From Cellulomonas sp. PhB150 (GTDB taxonomy: Bacteria > Actinomycetota > Actinomycetes > Actinomycetales > Cellulomonadaceae), in NCBI RefSeq assembly GCF_003755175.1, contig NZ_RKHX01000001.1, positions 1,178,001 through 1,242,000 on the forward strand: a stretch of 64,000 bases of DNA, given 5' to 3'. Below are positions 1-8,707 of the stretch, piece after piece. The position numbers and the translations under genes are program-made. Each line of letters begins with the position of its first letter. The first letter of the stretch is position 1. A model generated the notes under the pieces. It was given only the letters and a program-made list of their open reading frames with translations, had not been told where the DNA came from and ran no database searches.

Positions 1-815
1 AGGAAGGTCTGCGCGCGGCTGATCGGCGCCGCGGCGCGGCGCGAGTGGAAGGGGCCGTACTCGGTGTCGGCGTAGCCGAGGGCGCCGTCGACCGCCGTGC
101 TGACGACGGTCGCGCCGATGAAGCCGGCGAGCACCAGCAGGAGCGTGAAGTAGAACGCGCTCAGCCCCGCGCCGGAGTGCGGGCCGAGCTGGTGCCCGGG
201 CTGCACGACGACCGACACCGGGTCGGCGAGCAGCAGCGCGGTCGCGTTCGCAGTGGGCGCGTCGCCCGACGAGGCCTGCGCGGTGAGCTGCTTGCCCACC
301 TCGGACGAGGCCGCGTGCGCCGCCGTCTGGGCGGCGTTCGAGGCGAACGACGAGCCGAGGCTGCCCGCGCCCTGGTTCGTGAGCACCGTGATCGTCGGCC
401 GCACGGGGTCGGCGGTCGCGGTCCCCAGCGCCGCGATCGAGGCGGTGAAGCCGGCGGGGATCTCGAGCGCCCCGAACACCTCGTCGCGGGCCAGCGCGTC
501 GCGGGCCTCCGCAGCAGTCATGACGCGCCAGTCGACCGCCGGGTCGTCGTCGGCCGTGATCGCCCCGACCACCTGGTCGCCGACGTTCGTCTGCGTGCCA
601 CCGACGCTCGCACCCTCGTCGGAGCTCACGAGCGCGACGGGCAGGTTCGACAGGTCCGTCTGCGGGTTGAGGATGCCGCCCATGTAGAGCAGCGAGAGCA
701 GGAGCGCGACGACCGCGACGACCCCGGTGGGCAGCGCCCAGGTCTTCGGCTCGCGGAGCACGTGCACCGCCCGGAGCGCGTCGGCGTGCCGGGGTGCGTG
801 GTGCGTGGTGGGCAT
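1..815 (-). CDS. YhgE/Pip (DUF3533-like) membrane protein, 3' part cut by window edge
   Basis: The first 271 codons are visible and the gene runs off the window. It starts at ATG 815, with GGAGA a few bases upstream. One membrane segment lies at about residues 26-45, followed by a long polar extracytoplasmic region rich in Ala, Thr and Ser (about 50-218), and a second hydrophobic segment starts near 220. This order (short cytoplasmic start, one TM, large outside loop, then a TM bundle) is that of the YhgE/Pip and ABC-2-like DUF3533 families, whose function is poorly known; some act in export or as phage or type VII-linked membrane proteins. It begins 37 bases after the TetR gene on the same strand, so the two are probably one autoregulated unit. 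Confidence 0.75.
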   Translation of the reverse strand, partial: MPTTHHAPRHADALRAVHVLREPKTWALPTGVVAVVALLLSLLYMGGILNPQTDLSNLPVALVSSDEGASVGGTQTNVGDQVVGAITADDDPAVDWRVMTAAEARDALARDEVFGALEIPAGFTASIAALGTATADPVRPTITVLTNQGAGSLGSSFASNAAQTAAHAASSEVGKQLTAQASSGDAPTANATALLLADPVSVVVQPGHQLGPHSGAGLSAFYFTLLLVLAGFIGATVVSTAVDGALGYADTEYGPFHSRRAAAPISRAQTF

Positions 816-852
816 GGCGGTCTCCAGGAAGGTCTGGTGAGGCGGGATGTGC

Positions 853-1479
853 TCAGACGGAGCGAGGCGGGACGGCGGCGATCGCGGCGTGCAGGATCGC
901 GAAGACCTGCTCGATGACCTCGGGCAGGTCGGGGGCGTCCCCGGCGATCCAGGCGCGGCCCGCTGTGGTCAGCCCCGAGGTGGCGACCCCGGCGAGGGTG
1001 GCCGGACGCAGGTCGCGGGCCGCGTCGACGCCGAGCCGGAGCGCCGCGACGCGGGTGGTCTCGTCCTGCGCCTGCGCGATGAGCTGGCGGAACGCGGCGC
1101 CGAGCGCGGGGTCGGTGGCGGCGAGCCGCAGGATCGCCTTGCTGCGCGGGCTCCGGTGCCAGGCGGGGTGGACCTCGTCGCGCATCCAGGTGCGCAGCGC
1201 GGCGACGTACGCCTCGACCAGGCCTTCGTCGGCCGGCCTGGCCTCGAGCATCGCGTTGACGCGTGCGAGGTCCCGGCGCAGGAAGTCGAGCGCCGCCTCC
1301 TCCTTGGTGCCGAAGTAGCGGCTGAACGTGCGGCGCGAGACCTCGACCCGGTCGGTGACGTCCTCGATGCCGACGCGCTCCGGGCCGCGCTCGAGCAGCA
1401 GGTCCAGTGCCGCCTCGGCGAGCGCCTCACGCGTGCGGCGCGAGCGGGGATCGGTGCGCGGCGCGGTGGGCTCTGTCAT
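853..1479 (-). CDS. TetR/AcrR-family transcriptional repressor
   Basis: 208 residues. The N-terminal helix-turn-helix is typical TetR: helices around residues 13-60 with the recognition segment VSRRTFSRYFGTKEEA. The C-terminal ligand and dimer domain (about 75-200) is helical and not assignable to a ligand. I prefer ATG 1479 over GTG 1488, because a -10 hexamer TAGCGT (1487-1492, minus strand) would overlap the GTG and lies exactly 7 bases before the ATG. A 15-base palindrome just upstream is a good operator, so the gene probably represses itself and the membrane protein behind it. Confidence 0.9.
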   Translation of the reverse strand: MTEPTAPRTDPRSRRTREALAEAALDLLLERGPERVGIEDVTDRVEVSRRTFSRYFGTKEEAALDFLRRDLARVNAMLEARPADEGLVEAYVAALRTWMRDEVHPAWHRSPRSKAILRLAATDPALGAAFRQLIAQAQDETTRVAALRLGVDAARDLRPATLAGVATSGLTTAGRAWIAGDAPDLPEVIEQVFAILHAAIAAVPPRSV

Positions 1480-1486
1480 GCGACTC

Positions 1487-1515
1487 ACGCTACGCCTGTT
1501 TGTCCCAGTGGGACA
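1487..1515 (-). promoter_or_regulatory. tetR promoter with TetR-type palindromic operator
   Basis: The minus-strand -10 hexamer TAGCGT is at 1487-1492. The perfect inverted repeat TGTCCCA-G-TGGGACA occupies 1501-1515, covering the -35/spacer side of the promoter, where a bound repressor would block polymerase. Palindrome seen directly; ownership by the adjacent TetR is inferred. Confidence 0.7.
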
Positions 1516-1558
1516 TTTGTCGCGCTGAGACGTGGGTCACGGCGCGAGCCGCGCCCGG

Positions 1559-2452
1559 TCAGGCCGGAGCGGGCGGTGCGGTGGCGTCCTCGTCGTCGGC
1601 CGCGTCCTCGTCGCGACCGTCGCCCCGCGCCTCGTCGCGCACGAGGCGCAGCCACAGCAGCACCGCGAACGTCCCGAAGATCCACCACTGCGCCGCGTAC
1701 GCGAGGTTCTGGATGTTCAGCCCCTCGCCCGGCTTGGTCGGGATGCCGAGCAGCGCGAGGTCGGCGGACTGCGCGGGGTCGGACGACGAGAGCACGAGGT
1801 AGCCGGTCCAGATGGGCCCGCCCCACTGCCCGACGAGCTCGGCGGAGCTGATCGCGTCCGTGCGGCCGTCGGCCACCCCCGAGCCGGCCTGCTCCGAGGC
1901 CTGCAGGAACCCCTCGACCGCCACGCTCCCGGCGGGGGCCTCGTCGGCGTCGTCGGGCTGAGCGACCCACCCGCGCACCACCGGGAGCACGCCGTCGGAC
2001 GTGCGCAGCGGCGTGAGCACCAGGTAGCCGGTCTTCCCGTCGAGCGCGCGGTCGGGGACCAGGAGCTGCTCGTCGGCGTCGTACGCGCCGGTCACGCTCA
2101 CCTTGCGGCCCACGTCGTCGCCCTCGAACGCGGTCTGGGGCGCGAGGACGTCGAGGATCGGGACCGGCGGTGCGGCGAGCTGCTCGGCCACGTGCCGCTC
2201 CTGGGCGCCGGCGCCGCGGATCTGCGCGCGGTCCAACTGCCACACGCCCAGGCGTCCGCAGACGTACGCGGCGCCGAGCAGGAGGAGGAGCAGGACGATC
2301 ATGCGTGGCCGGATCGCGGCACGGAACATCGTCGTGGGCGGCCTGCGCGCGGCGACGGCCCAGGGGTCCTGGCCGCCAGCTGGCTCGACGGGCCGGGCCC
2401 CGGCGTCGGCGGGCTCCGCCGCGGGCGCGACGGCGGGGGTCGGGTCAGGCAC
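1559..2452 (-). CDS. SURF1-family protein (cytochrome oxidase assembly)
   Basis: About 297 residues. After a Pro/Ala-rich leader there is a first membrane segment at about 50-66, followed by the SURF1 signature GVWQLDR (69-75). An extracytoplasmic domain follows, with the family's VRGWV and GGPIWTGYL stretches, then a second membrane segment near 254-268 and an acidic, Pro/Ala-rich tail. SURF1 proteins help insert heme or copper during aa3-type cytochrome c oxidase assembly. The start is uncertain: GTG 2452 is chosen because TACCGT lies 5 bases upstream, suggesting a leaderless start; ATG 2329 has no ribosome site and would remove the N-terminal leader. Stands alone between a TetR unit and the divergent xfp operon. 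Confidence 0.85.
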   Translation of the reverse strand: MPDPTPAVAPAAEPADAGARPVEPAGGQDPWAVAARRPPTTMFRAAIRPRMIVLLLLLLGAAYVCGRLGVWQLDRAQIRGAGAQERHVAEQLAAPPVPILDVLAPQTAFEGDDVGRKVSVTGAYDADEQLLVPDRALDGKTGYLVLTPLRTSDGVLPVVRGWVAQPDDADEAPAGSVAVEGFLQASEQAGSGVADGRTDAISSAELVGQWGGPIWTGYLVLSSSDPAQSADLALLGIPTKPGEGLNIQNLAYAAQWWIFGTFAVLLWLRLVRDEARGDGRDEDAADDEDATAPPAPA

Positions 2453-2524
2453 GATCCACGGTAACTCGCCGCACGTGACGGACCCGCATCGGCTCCCGCC
2501 CGCCCGACCGCGATTGCGCCTCTG

Positions 2525-2546
2525 ACCTGGGCTATGACGCCCAGGT
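2525..2546. promoter_or_regulatory. Inverted repeat upstream of xfp
   Basis: ACCTGGGC-N6-GCCCAGGT, a perfect 8-base inverted repeat in the 274-base gap between SURF1 and xfp, about 180 bases before the xfp start. It could be an operator for the divergent genes; there is no U-run on either side, which argues against a terminator. Confidence 0.35.
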
Positions 2547-2726
2547 GTGTCCGATCGTTCATCCACGCCCCGCTGCATTCCGCGCCCGAGTGCGGTTGTA
2601 TGGCTAGTGCGTGACACGGACGGACGCGGGCCCGTGGGACGGAGGTCCCAGCCGGTGCCGGGTGCGCGCGGTTGGCTTGCATCGGGCCGGCGGGGTGAAC
2701 CCGTCGGATGACCACGGGGAGCACGC

Positions 2727-5204
2727 ATGAGCACGACGACGTCAGCGGCAACGACCTGGCGCACGGGGAGCGGCGGTCCGGTGGACCCGGACACCCTCGC
2801 GCGCATCGACAAGTGGTGGCGAGCAGCGAACTACCTGTCGGTCGGTCAGATCTACCTGCTCGCCAACCCGCTGCTCCGCGAACCACTGACGCGCGACCAC
2901 GTCAAGCCGCGGCTGCTCGGCCACTGGGGCACGACGACCGGGCTCAACTTCCTCTACGCGCACCTCAACCGCGCGATCGCCGAGCGCCAGCAGTCCACGA
3001 TCTACGTCACCGGCCCCGGCCACGGCGGCCCCGGTCTGGTGGCCAGCGCGTACCTCGACGGCACGTACTCCGAGTACTACTCGGACATCACCGAGGACTC
3101 CGAGGGGCTGCGTCGCTTGTTCCGCCAGTTCTCCTTCCCGGGTGGTATCCCGAGCCACGTGGCGCCCGAGACCCCCGGCTCGATCCACGAGGGCGGCGAG
3201 CTCGGCTACGCGCTGAGCCACGCCTACGGCGCCGCGTTCGACAACCCGGACCTGCTGGTCGCGACGATCGTCGGCGACGGCGAGGCCGAGACCGGCCCGC
3301 TGGCCACGAGCTGGCACTCCAACAAGTTCGTCAACCCGGTGCACGACGGCGTCGTGCTGCCGATCCTGCACCTCAACGGGTACAAGATCGCCAACCCGAC
3401 GGTCTTGGCCCGCATCGACGACGACGAGCTCGTCGACCTGATGAAGGGCTACGGGCACAAGCCGCACGTCTTCGTCGCGGGCTTCGACGACGAGTCGCAC
3501 GAGAGCATCCACGGCCGGTTCGCGGCCCTGCTCGACGAGGCGCTCGACGAGATCGCCGCGATCAAGGCGCGCGCCCACGACGGCGACGAGAGCCGCCCGC
3601 GCTGGCCCATGATCGTGTTCCGCACCCCCAAGGGCTGGACCGGTCCGGACTACATCGACGGCAAGAAGACCACGGGCTCGTGGCGCGCCCACCAGGTGCC
3701 GCTCGCCAACGCCCGGGACACCCCCGAGCACCTCGACGTGCTCCGCCAGTGGCTCGAGTCGTACAACATCAACGAGCTGTTCGACGAGGACGGCCGCGTG
3801 ATCGACGACGTCCGCGCGCTCGCCCCCGAGGGCGACCTGCGGATGAGCGCCAACCCGCACGCCAACGGCGGCCTGCTGCTCAAGGACCTGCGGCTGCCGG
3901 ACTTCCGCGACTACGCGGTCGACGTGCCGGTGCCGGGCGGGTCGATCAGCGAGGCACCGCGCGTGCTCGGCGAGTGGCTCACGGACGTCATCCGGCAGAA
4001 CCCGGACAACTTCCGGATCTTCGGCCCCGACGAGACGGCGTCCAACCGCCTGCAGGCGGTCTTCGAGGTCACCGACAAGCAGTGGAACGCGCAGTTCGAG
4101 GGGCCCGAGGTCGACGAGCACCTGGCGCGCGCCGGCCGCGTGCTCGAGATGCTCAGCGAGCACCAGTGCCAGGGCTGGCTGGAGGGGTACCTCCTGACGG
4201 GCCGGCACGGCCTGTTCAACTGCTACGAGGCCTTCATCCACATCATCGACTCGATGTTCAACCAGCACGCCAAGTGGCTCAAGGTCACCAACGACATCCC
4301 CTGGCGTCGGCCGATCGCGTCGCTCAACTACCTGCTGTCCAGCCACGTCTGGCGCCAGGACCACAACGGCTTCAGCCACCAGGACCCCGGGTTCGTCGAC
4401 CACGTGGTGAACAAGAAGGCCGAGGTCGTCCGGGTCTACTTCCCGCCGGACGCGAACACGCTGCTGTCCACGTACGACCACTGCCTGCGCAGCCGGCAGT
4501 ACGTCAACGTGGTGGTCAGCGGCAAGCAGCCCGCGCCCAACTTCCTCACCATGGAGCAGGCCGTCGCGCACTGCACCCGCGGCCTGGGGATCTGGGAGTG
4601 GGCCGGCACCGAGGTCGCGGGCGAGAAGCCCGACGTGGTGCTCGGCTGCGCGGGCGACGTACCGACGCTCGAGGTGCTGGCCGCGGCCGACATCCTCAAG
4701 CGCGAGCTGCCCGACCTCAAGGTCCGGGTCATCAACGTCGTCGACCTCATGCGCCTGCAGGACGAGCGGGAGCACCCGCACGGCCTGTCGGACAAGCAGT
4801 TCGACGGCCTGTTCACGCCCGACCGGCCCGTGATCTTCGCGTACCACGGGTACCCGTGGCTGATCCACCGCCTCACCTACCGCCGCCACGGGCACGCGAA
4901 CATCCACGTGCGCGGGTACAAGGAGGAGGGCACGACGACGACGCCGTTCGACATGGTCATGCTCAACGACCTCGACCGGTTCCACCTGGTCATCGACGTC
5001 ATCGACCAGGTGCCGCACCTGGGCTCGGCGCAGGCCCCCTTGCGCCAGAAGATGGTCGACGCCCGGCTGGCCGCCCGCGAGTACACCCGCGTGCACGGCG
5101 ACGACCTGCCGGAGGTGCGCGACTGGGTCTGGCCCGACGCGCAGGACCTGGCCGACTCCTCGCAGGTGGAGGCGACCATCTCGACCGGCGGCGACAACGA
5201 GTAG
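2727..5204 (+). CDS. xfp: Phosphoketolase (xylulose 5-phosphate / fructose 6-phosphate)
   Basis: 825 residues, normal for Xfp. The enzyme uses thiamine diphosphate and phosphate to cleave xylulose 5-phosphate or fructose 6-phosphate to acetyl-phosphate plus a shorter sugar phosphate. Visible family motifs are [19 protein letters not shown], the ThDP/Mg-binding stretch GDGEAETGP with the following WHSNKFVNP, and a conserved C-terminal transketolase-like domain. ATG 2727 follows GGGGAG. It is the first gene of the xfp-pta-ackA operon, so its acetyl-phosphate can be turned into acetate plus ATP by AckA or into acetyl-CoA by Pta, a carbon-saving bypass of glycolysis. A hairpin after its stop may reduce read-through. 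Confidence 0.96.
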   Translation: MSTTTSAATTWRTGSGGPVDPDTLARIDKWWRAANYLSVGQIYLLANPLLREPLTRDHVKPRLLGHWGTTTGLNFLYAHLNRAIAERQQSTIYVTGPGHGGPGLVASAYLDGTYSEYYSDITEDSEGLRRLFRQFSFPGGIPSHVAPETPGSIHEGGELGYALSHAYGAAFDNPDLLVATIVGDGEAETGPLATSWHSNKFVNPVHDGVVLPILHLNGYKIANPTVLARIDDDELVDLMKGYGHKPHVFVAGFDDESHESIHGRFAALLDEALDEIAAIKARAHDGDESRPRWPMIVFRTPKGWTGPDYIDGKKTTGSWRAHQVPLANARDTPEHLDVLRQWLESYNINELFDEDGRVIDDVRALAPEGDLRMSANPHANGGLLLKDLRLPDFRDYAVDVPVPGGSISEAPRVLGEWLTDVIRQNPDNFRIFGPDETASNRLQAVFEVTDKQWNAQFEGPEVDEHLARAGRVLEMLSEHQCQGWLEGYLLTGRHGLFNCYEAFIHIIDSMFNQHAKWLKVTNDIPWRRPIASLNYLLSSHVWRQDHNGFSHQDPGFVDHVVNKKAEVVRVYFPPDANTLLSTYDHCLRSRQYVNVVVSGKQPAPNFLTMEQAVAHCTRGLGIWEWAGTEVAGEKPDVVLGCAGDVPTLEVLAAADILKRELPDLKVRVINVVDLMRLQDEREHPHGLSDKQFDGLFTPDRPVIFAYHGYPWLIHRLTYRRHGHANIHVRGYKEEGTTTTPFDMVMLNDLDRFHLVIDVIDQVPHLGSAQAPLRQKMVDARLAAREYTRVHGDDLPEVRDWVWPDAQDLADSSQVEATISTGGDNE

Positions 5205-5213
5205 CTGAGCGGG

Positions 5214-5238
5214 GCGGGGGCCGCTCGTCGGCCCCCGC
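5214..5238 (+). terminator. Hairpin between xfp and pta
   Basis: GCGGGGGCC-N7-GGCCCCCGC, a perfect 9-base stem directly after the xfp stop and about 40 bases before pta. There is no T-run, so it is more likely an mRNA-stabilising or partially terminating hairpin inside the operon than a full terminator. Confidence 0.5.
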
Positions 5239-5277
5239 CTCCTCGGCATCCACGCACAACCACAGGAGAAGCCCACC

Positions 5278-7356
5278 GTGGCCCGCAGCATCTACGTCGC
5301 CTCACCCGAGGGCGACACCGGCAAGTCGATCGTCGCCCTCGGGCTCGTGGATCTCCTGAGCAGGACGGTGCAGCGCGTCGGCGTCTTCCGGCCCGTCGCG
5401 CGGTCCACCGACACCAAGGACTTCGTCCTCGAGCTCCTGCTCGAGCACGACGGCGTCGACCTCGCGTACGACGACTGCATCGGCGTGACCTACGAGGAGC
5501 TGCTGCCGGACCCCGAGGCGGCCCTGTCCCGGATCATCACGCGGTACCACGCCGTCGCGCGGCAGTGCGACGCGGTGGTCGTCGTCGGGACCGACTACAC
5601 CGACGTCGCCGGCGCCACCGAGCTCGCGTACAACGCGCGGATCGCCGCCAACCTCGGCGCGCCCGTCGTGCTCGTGATCAACGGGCGCGGCCACAAGACG
5701 GACGCGATCGGCCAGGGCGCGAGCGTGGCCGTGGCCGAGCTGCACGCCAATCACGCGCAGGTCGCCGCGATCGTCGCCAACCGCGCGGCCAACGGCACGC
5801 TCGACGCCGTGCGCGCCGCGCTGAGCACGCCCGAGATCCCCGCCTGGGCGCTGCCGGAGAGCCCGCTGCTCAGCGCGCCGACCGTCCGCCAGCTCATGGA
5901 GGCCGTCGGCGGCGAGCAGATCGGCGGCGACGACGACCTGCTGGCCCGCGAGGTGCTCGACGTGCTCGTCGGGGCGATGTCGATCGAGCACCTGCTCGAC
6001 CGGCTCGCCGACGGCGCCGTCGTCATCACCCCCGGCGACCGGGCCGACGTGCTGCTCGGCCTCCTGCTGGCCCACCAGGCCGACGGCTTCCCCAACCTGG
6101 CCGGCATCATCCTCAACGGCGGCTTCCGCCCCGCGCCGACGATCACCCGGCTGCTCGACGGCCTGGGCAGCCGGCTGCCCATCATCGCGACGAACCTCGG
6201 CTCCTTCCGCTCCGCGAGCGCGGCGGCCTCCACGCGAGGCCGACTGACCGCCGACTCGCAGCGCAAGATCGACACCGCGCTGGCCGTCTTCGAGCAGCAC
6301 ATCGACGGTCCGGCGCTGCTCGCGGCGCTCGACGTCGCGCGGCCGGAGGTCGTCACGCCGCTGATGTTCGAGTACGAGCTGCTCGACCGAGCCCGGGCGG
6401 ACCGCAAGCACATCGTGCTGCCCGAGGGGAGCGACGACCGGATCCTGCGGGCCGCCTCCACCCTCCTGCAGCGCGGCGTCGCGCGGCTGACCCTGCTGGG
6501 TGAGGAGGCGTCGATCCGCACGCGCGCCACCGAGCTGGGCCTCGCGCTCGACGACGCGACGGTCATCGACCCGCACGACGAGCAGTGGGTGTCGCGGTTC
6601 GCCGAGGAGTACACGCAGATGCGGGCGCACAAGGGCATGACCGTCGAGCGGGCACGGGAGATCGTCCCGTCGGTGTCCTACTTCGGCACGATGATGGTGC
6701 AGCTCGGGCTCGCCGACGGCATGGTCTCCGGCGCGGTCCACACCACGGCGCACACGATCAAGCCGTCCTTCGAGATCATCAAGACGGCGCCGGGCGTCTC
6801 GAACGTGTCGAGCGCCTTCCTCATGTGCCTCGAGGACCGTGTGCTCGTGTACGCCGACTGCGCCGTCATCCCCGACCCCACCGCCGAGCAGCTCGCGGAC
6901 ATCGCCATCTCGTCGGCCGGCACCGCAGAGCAGTTCGGCATCGAGCCGCGCATCGCGATGCTGTCCTACTCCACCGGCGCCTCGGGCACCGGGGCCGACG
7001 TCGACAAGGTCCGGCAGGCCACCGCGCTCGTCCGCGAGCGCCGCCCGGACCTGTCCGTGGAGGGCCCGATCCAGTACGACGCGGCCGTCGACGCGTCCGT
7101 CGCGCAGACCAAGCTGCCGGAGTCGACCGTCGCCGGGCGCGCGACCGTGTTCGTCTTCCCGGACCTGAACACCGGCAACAACACGTACAAGGCCGTGCAA
7201 CGCTCGGCGGGTGCGGTCGCGATCGGGCCGGTGCTGCAGGGCCTGCGCAAGCCGGTCAACGACCTGTCGCGGGGCGCGCTCGTGCAGGACATCGTCAACA
7301 CCGTCGCGATCACCGCGATCCAGGCGCAAGCCCTCTCAGAGGAGAACCAGGCATGA
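5278..7356 (+). CDS. pta: Phosphate acetyltransferase, long form
   Basis: 692 residues. Transfers acetyl groups between acetyl-phosphate and CoA. It is the long, three-domain type: an N-terminal P-loop domain of the dethiobiotin-synthase kind (ASPEGDTGKS near residue 9), a central DRTGG domain (about 215-330), and the catalytic PTA/PTB domain from about 365 (starting around KHIVLPEGSDDRIL and containing SYSTGASGTG). GTG start at 5278 with AGGAGA upstream. Its stop overlaps the ackA ATG by four bases (ATGA), so the two are translationally coupled. Confidence 0.96.
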   Translation: MARSIYVASPEGDTGKSIVALGLVDLLSRTVQRVGVFRPVARSTDTKDFVLELLLEHDGVDLAYDDCIGVTYEELLPDPEAALSRIITRYHAVARQCDAVVVVGTDYTDVAGATELAYNARIAANLGAPVVLVINGRGHKTDAIGQGASVAVAELHANHAQVAAIVANRAANGTLDAVRAALSTPEIPAWALPESPLLSAPTVRQLMEAVGGEQIGGDDDLLAREVLDVLVGAMSIEHLLDRLADGAVVITPGDRADVLLGLLLAHQADGFPNLAGIILNGGFRPAPTITRLLDGLGSRLPIIATNLGSFRSASAAASTRGRLTADSQRKIDTALAVFEQHIDGPALLAALDVARPEVVTPLMFEYELLDRARADRKHIVLPEGSDDRILRAASTLLQRGVARLTLLGEEASIRTRATELGLALDDATVIDPHDEQWVSRFAEEYTQMRAHKGMTVERAREIVPSVSYFGTMMVQLGLADGMVSGAVHTTAHTIKPSFEIIKTAPGVSNVSSAFLMCLEDRVLVYADCAVIPDPTAEQLADIAISSAGTAEQFGIEPRIAMLSYSTGASGTGADVDKVRQATALVRERRPDLSVEGPIQYDAAVDASVAQTKLPESTVAGRATVFVFPDLNTGNNTYKAVQRSAGAVAIGPVLQGLRKPVNDLSRGALVQDIVNTVAITAIQAQALSEENQA

Positions 7357-8594
7357 CCGTCCTCGTCGTCAACTCGGGCTCGTCGTCCATCAAGTACCAG
7401 CTGGTGGACCCGGTCGGCGGGGGCGCGGTCGCCTCCGGCGTCGTCGAGCGCATCGGCGAGGAGACGGGCTCGCTCACGCACACCTTCGGGGACACCAAGG
7501 TGACGCGCACCGACCCCATCCCGGACCACGCGGCCGGCCTGCGCGCCGTGCTCGCGCTCTTCGACGAGGTCGGGCCGGACCTCGCGTCGTCGGACGTCGT
7601 CGCCGTGGGGCACCGCGTGGTGCACGGCGGCTCGGTGTTCTCCACGCCGGTGCTCGTCACCGACGAGGTCGTCGACCAGATCGAGGCGATCTCCCCGCTC
7701 GCGCCGCTGCACAACCCCGCCAACGTCACCGGCATCCGGGTCGCGCGCGAGCTGCTGCCCGACGTGCCGCACGTGGTCGTCTTCGACACCGCGTTCTTCC
7801 ACGGGCTGCCCGAGGCCGCCTCGACGTACGCGATCGACCGCGCCGTCGCGCGCGAGCACGGCGTGCGCCGCTACGGCTTCCACGGCACGTCGCACCACTA
7901 CGTGTCCCAGCAGGTCGCCCGCTTCCTGGGCCGTCGTGTCGAGGACCTCAACACCATCGTGCTGCACCTGGGCAACGGCGCGTCAGCGTCCGCGGTGCGC
8001 GGGGGCCACGCGGTCGAGACGTCGATGGGCATGACCCCGCTCGAGGGCCTCGTCATGGGCACCCGGTCCGGCGACGTCGACCCCGCCGTGCTCATCCACC
8101 TGCAGCGCAACGCCGGCCTGTCGGTCGACGAGGTCGACGACCTGCTCAACCGCCGCTCCGGCCTCAAGGGGCTCGCCGGCGAGAACGACTTCCGGGCGCT
8201 GCACACTCTGATCGCCGACGGCGACGAGGACGCGCAGCTCGCGCTCGACGTCTACATCCACCGGCTGCGGAAGTACATCGGCGCGTACACCGCTGTCCTC
8301 GGCCGGGTCGACGTGCTCGTGTTCACGGCGGGCGTCGGCGAGAACGACGACGTCGTGCGCGAGCTGGCCACCGCGGGCCTCGAGCCGCTCGGCTTCGAGC
8401 TGGACGCCGCGCTGAACGCGGGCCGCAAGAAGGAGCCCACGGTCGTCTCGCGCGACGTCAGCCGCACCACGATCGTCGTGTACCCGACCAACGAGGAGCT
8501 GGCCATCGCCCGGCAGGCGGTCGAGGTCGCCGAGGCCGCTGGCCTCACGGGCGAGGACGCCGACGACTCCCCCGCCGCAGCGGGCCACGCCTGA
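7353..8594 (+). CDS. ackA: Acetate kinase
   Basis: 413 residues. Makes acetate and ATP from acetyl-phosphate and ADP (reversible), closing the phosphoketolase shunt. The ASKHA signatures are clear: NSGSSSIKY at the start, HRVVHGG, FDTAFFH (catalytic Asp region), YGFHGTSH, HLGNGAS and GVGEND near the end. GAGGAGA precedes ATG 7353, which overlaps the pta stop. A short acidic Ala-rich tail follows the conserved end. Last gene of the operon; the gap after it carries a palindromic repeat element. Confidence 0.96.
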   Translation: MTVLVVNSGSSSIKYQLVDPVGGGAVASGVVERIGEETGSLTHTFGDTKVTRTDPIPDHAAGLRAVLALFDEVGPDLASSDVVAVGHRVVHGGSVFSTPVLVTDEVVDQIEAISPLAPLHNPANVTGIRVARELLPDVPHVVVFDTAFFHGLPEAASTYAIDRAVAREHGVRRYGFHGTSHHYVSQQVARFLGRRVEDLNTIVLHLGNGASASAVRGGHAVETSMGMTPLEGLVMGTRSGDVDPAVLIHLQRNAGLSVDEVDDLLNRRSGLKGLAGENDFRALHTLIADGDEDAQLALDVYIHRLRKYIGAYTAVLGRVDVLVFTAGVGENDDVVRELATAGLEPLGFELDAALNAGRKKEPTVVSRDVSRTTIVVYPTNEELAIARQAVEVAEAAGLTGEDADDSPAAAGHA

Positions 8595-8620
8595 CAGGTC
8601 CTGCGCGCACGCCCTCCTTG

Positions 8621-8689
8621 TGGCAGCAGGGATCGTTGCAGCGAGCGCGCTCCCCGCGTGCACGCACGCTGCGACGAACTCTGCGCTCA
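8621..8689. repeat. Intergenic palindromic element, copy A
   Basis: Aligns without gaps to 27402-27470 at about 52 of 69 bases by hand count. The best-conserved parts are CGCAGCGA-like and CTGCGACGA arms around a CGTGCACG centre. The arms GTTGCAGCG and CGCTGCGAC pair with one G-T. It lies between the convergent ends of ackA and the aldehyde dehydrogenase gene. Confidence 0.6.
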
Positions 8690-8707
8690 TCCACTCCGCC
8701 GGCGGGA

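Noticed and set aside
2742-5291. 849-codon minus-strand frame opposite xfp
   Set aside because: It is the exact antisense of a full-length phosphoketolase, has Val/Arg/Gln-biased composition without any domain, and follows the frame expected from high third-position G+C.
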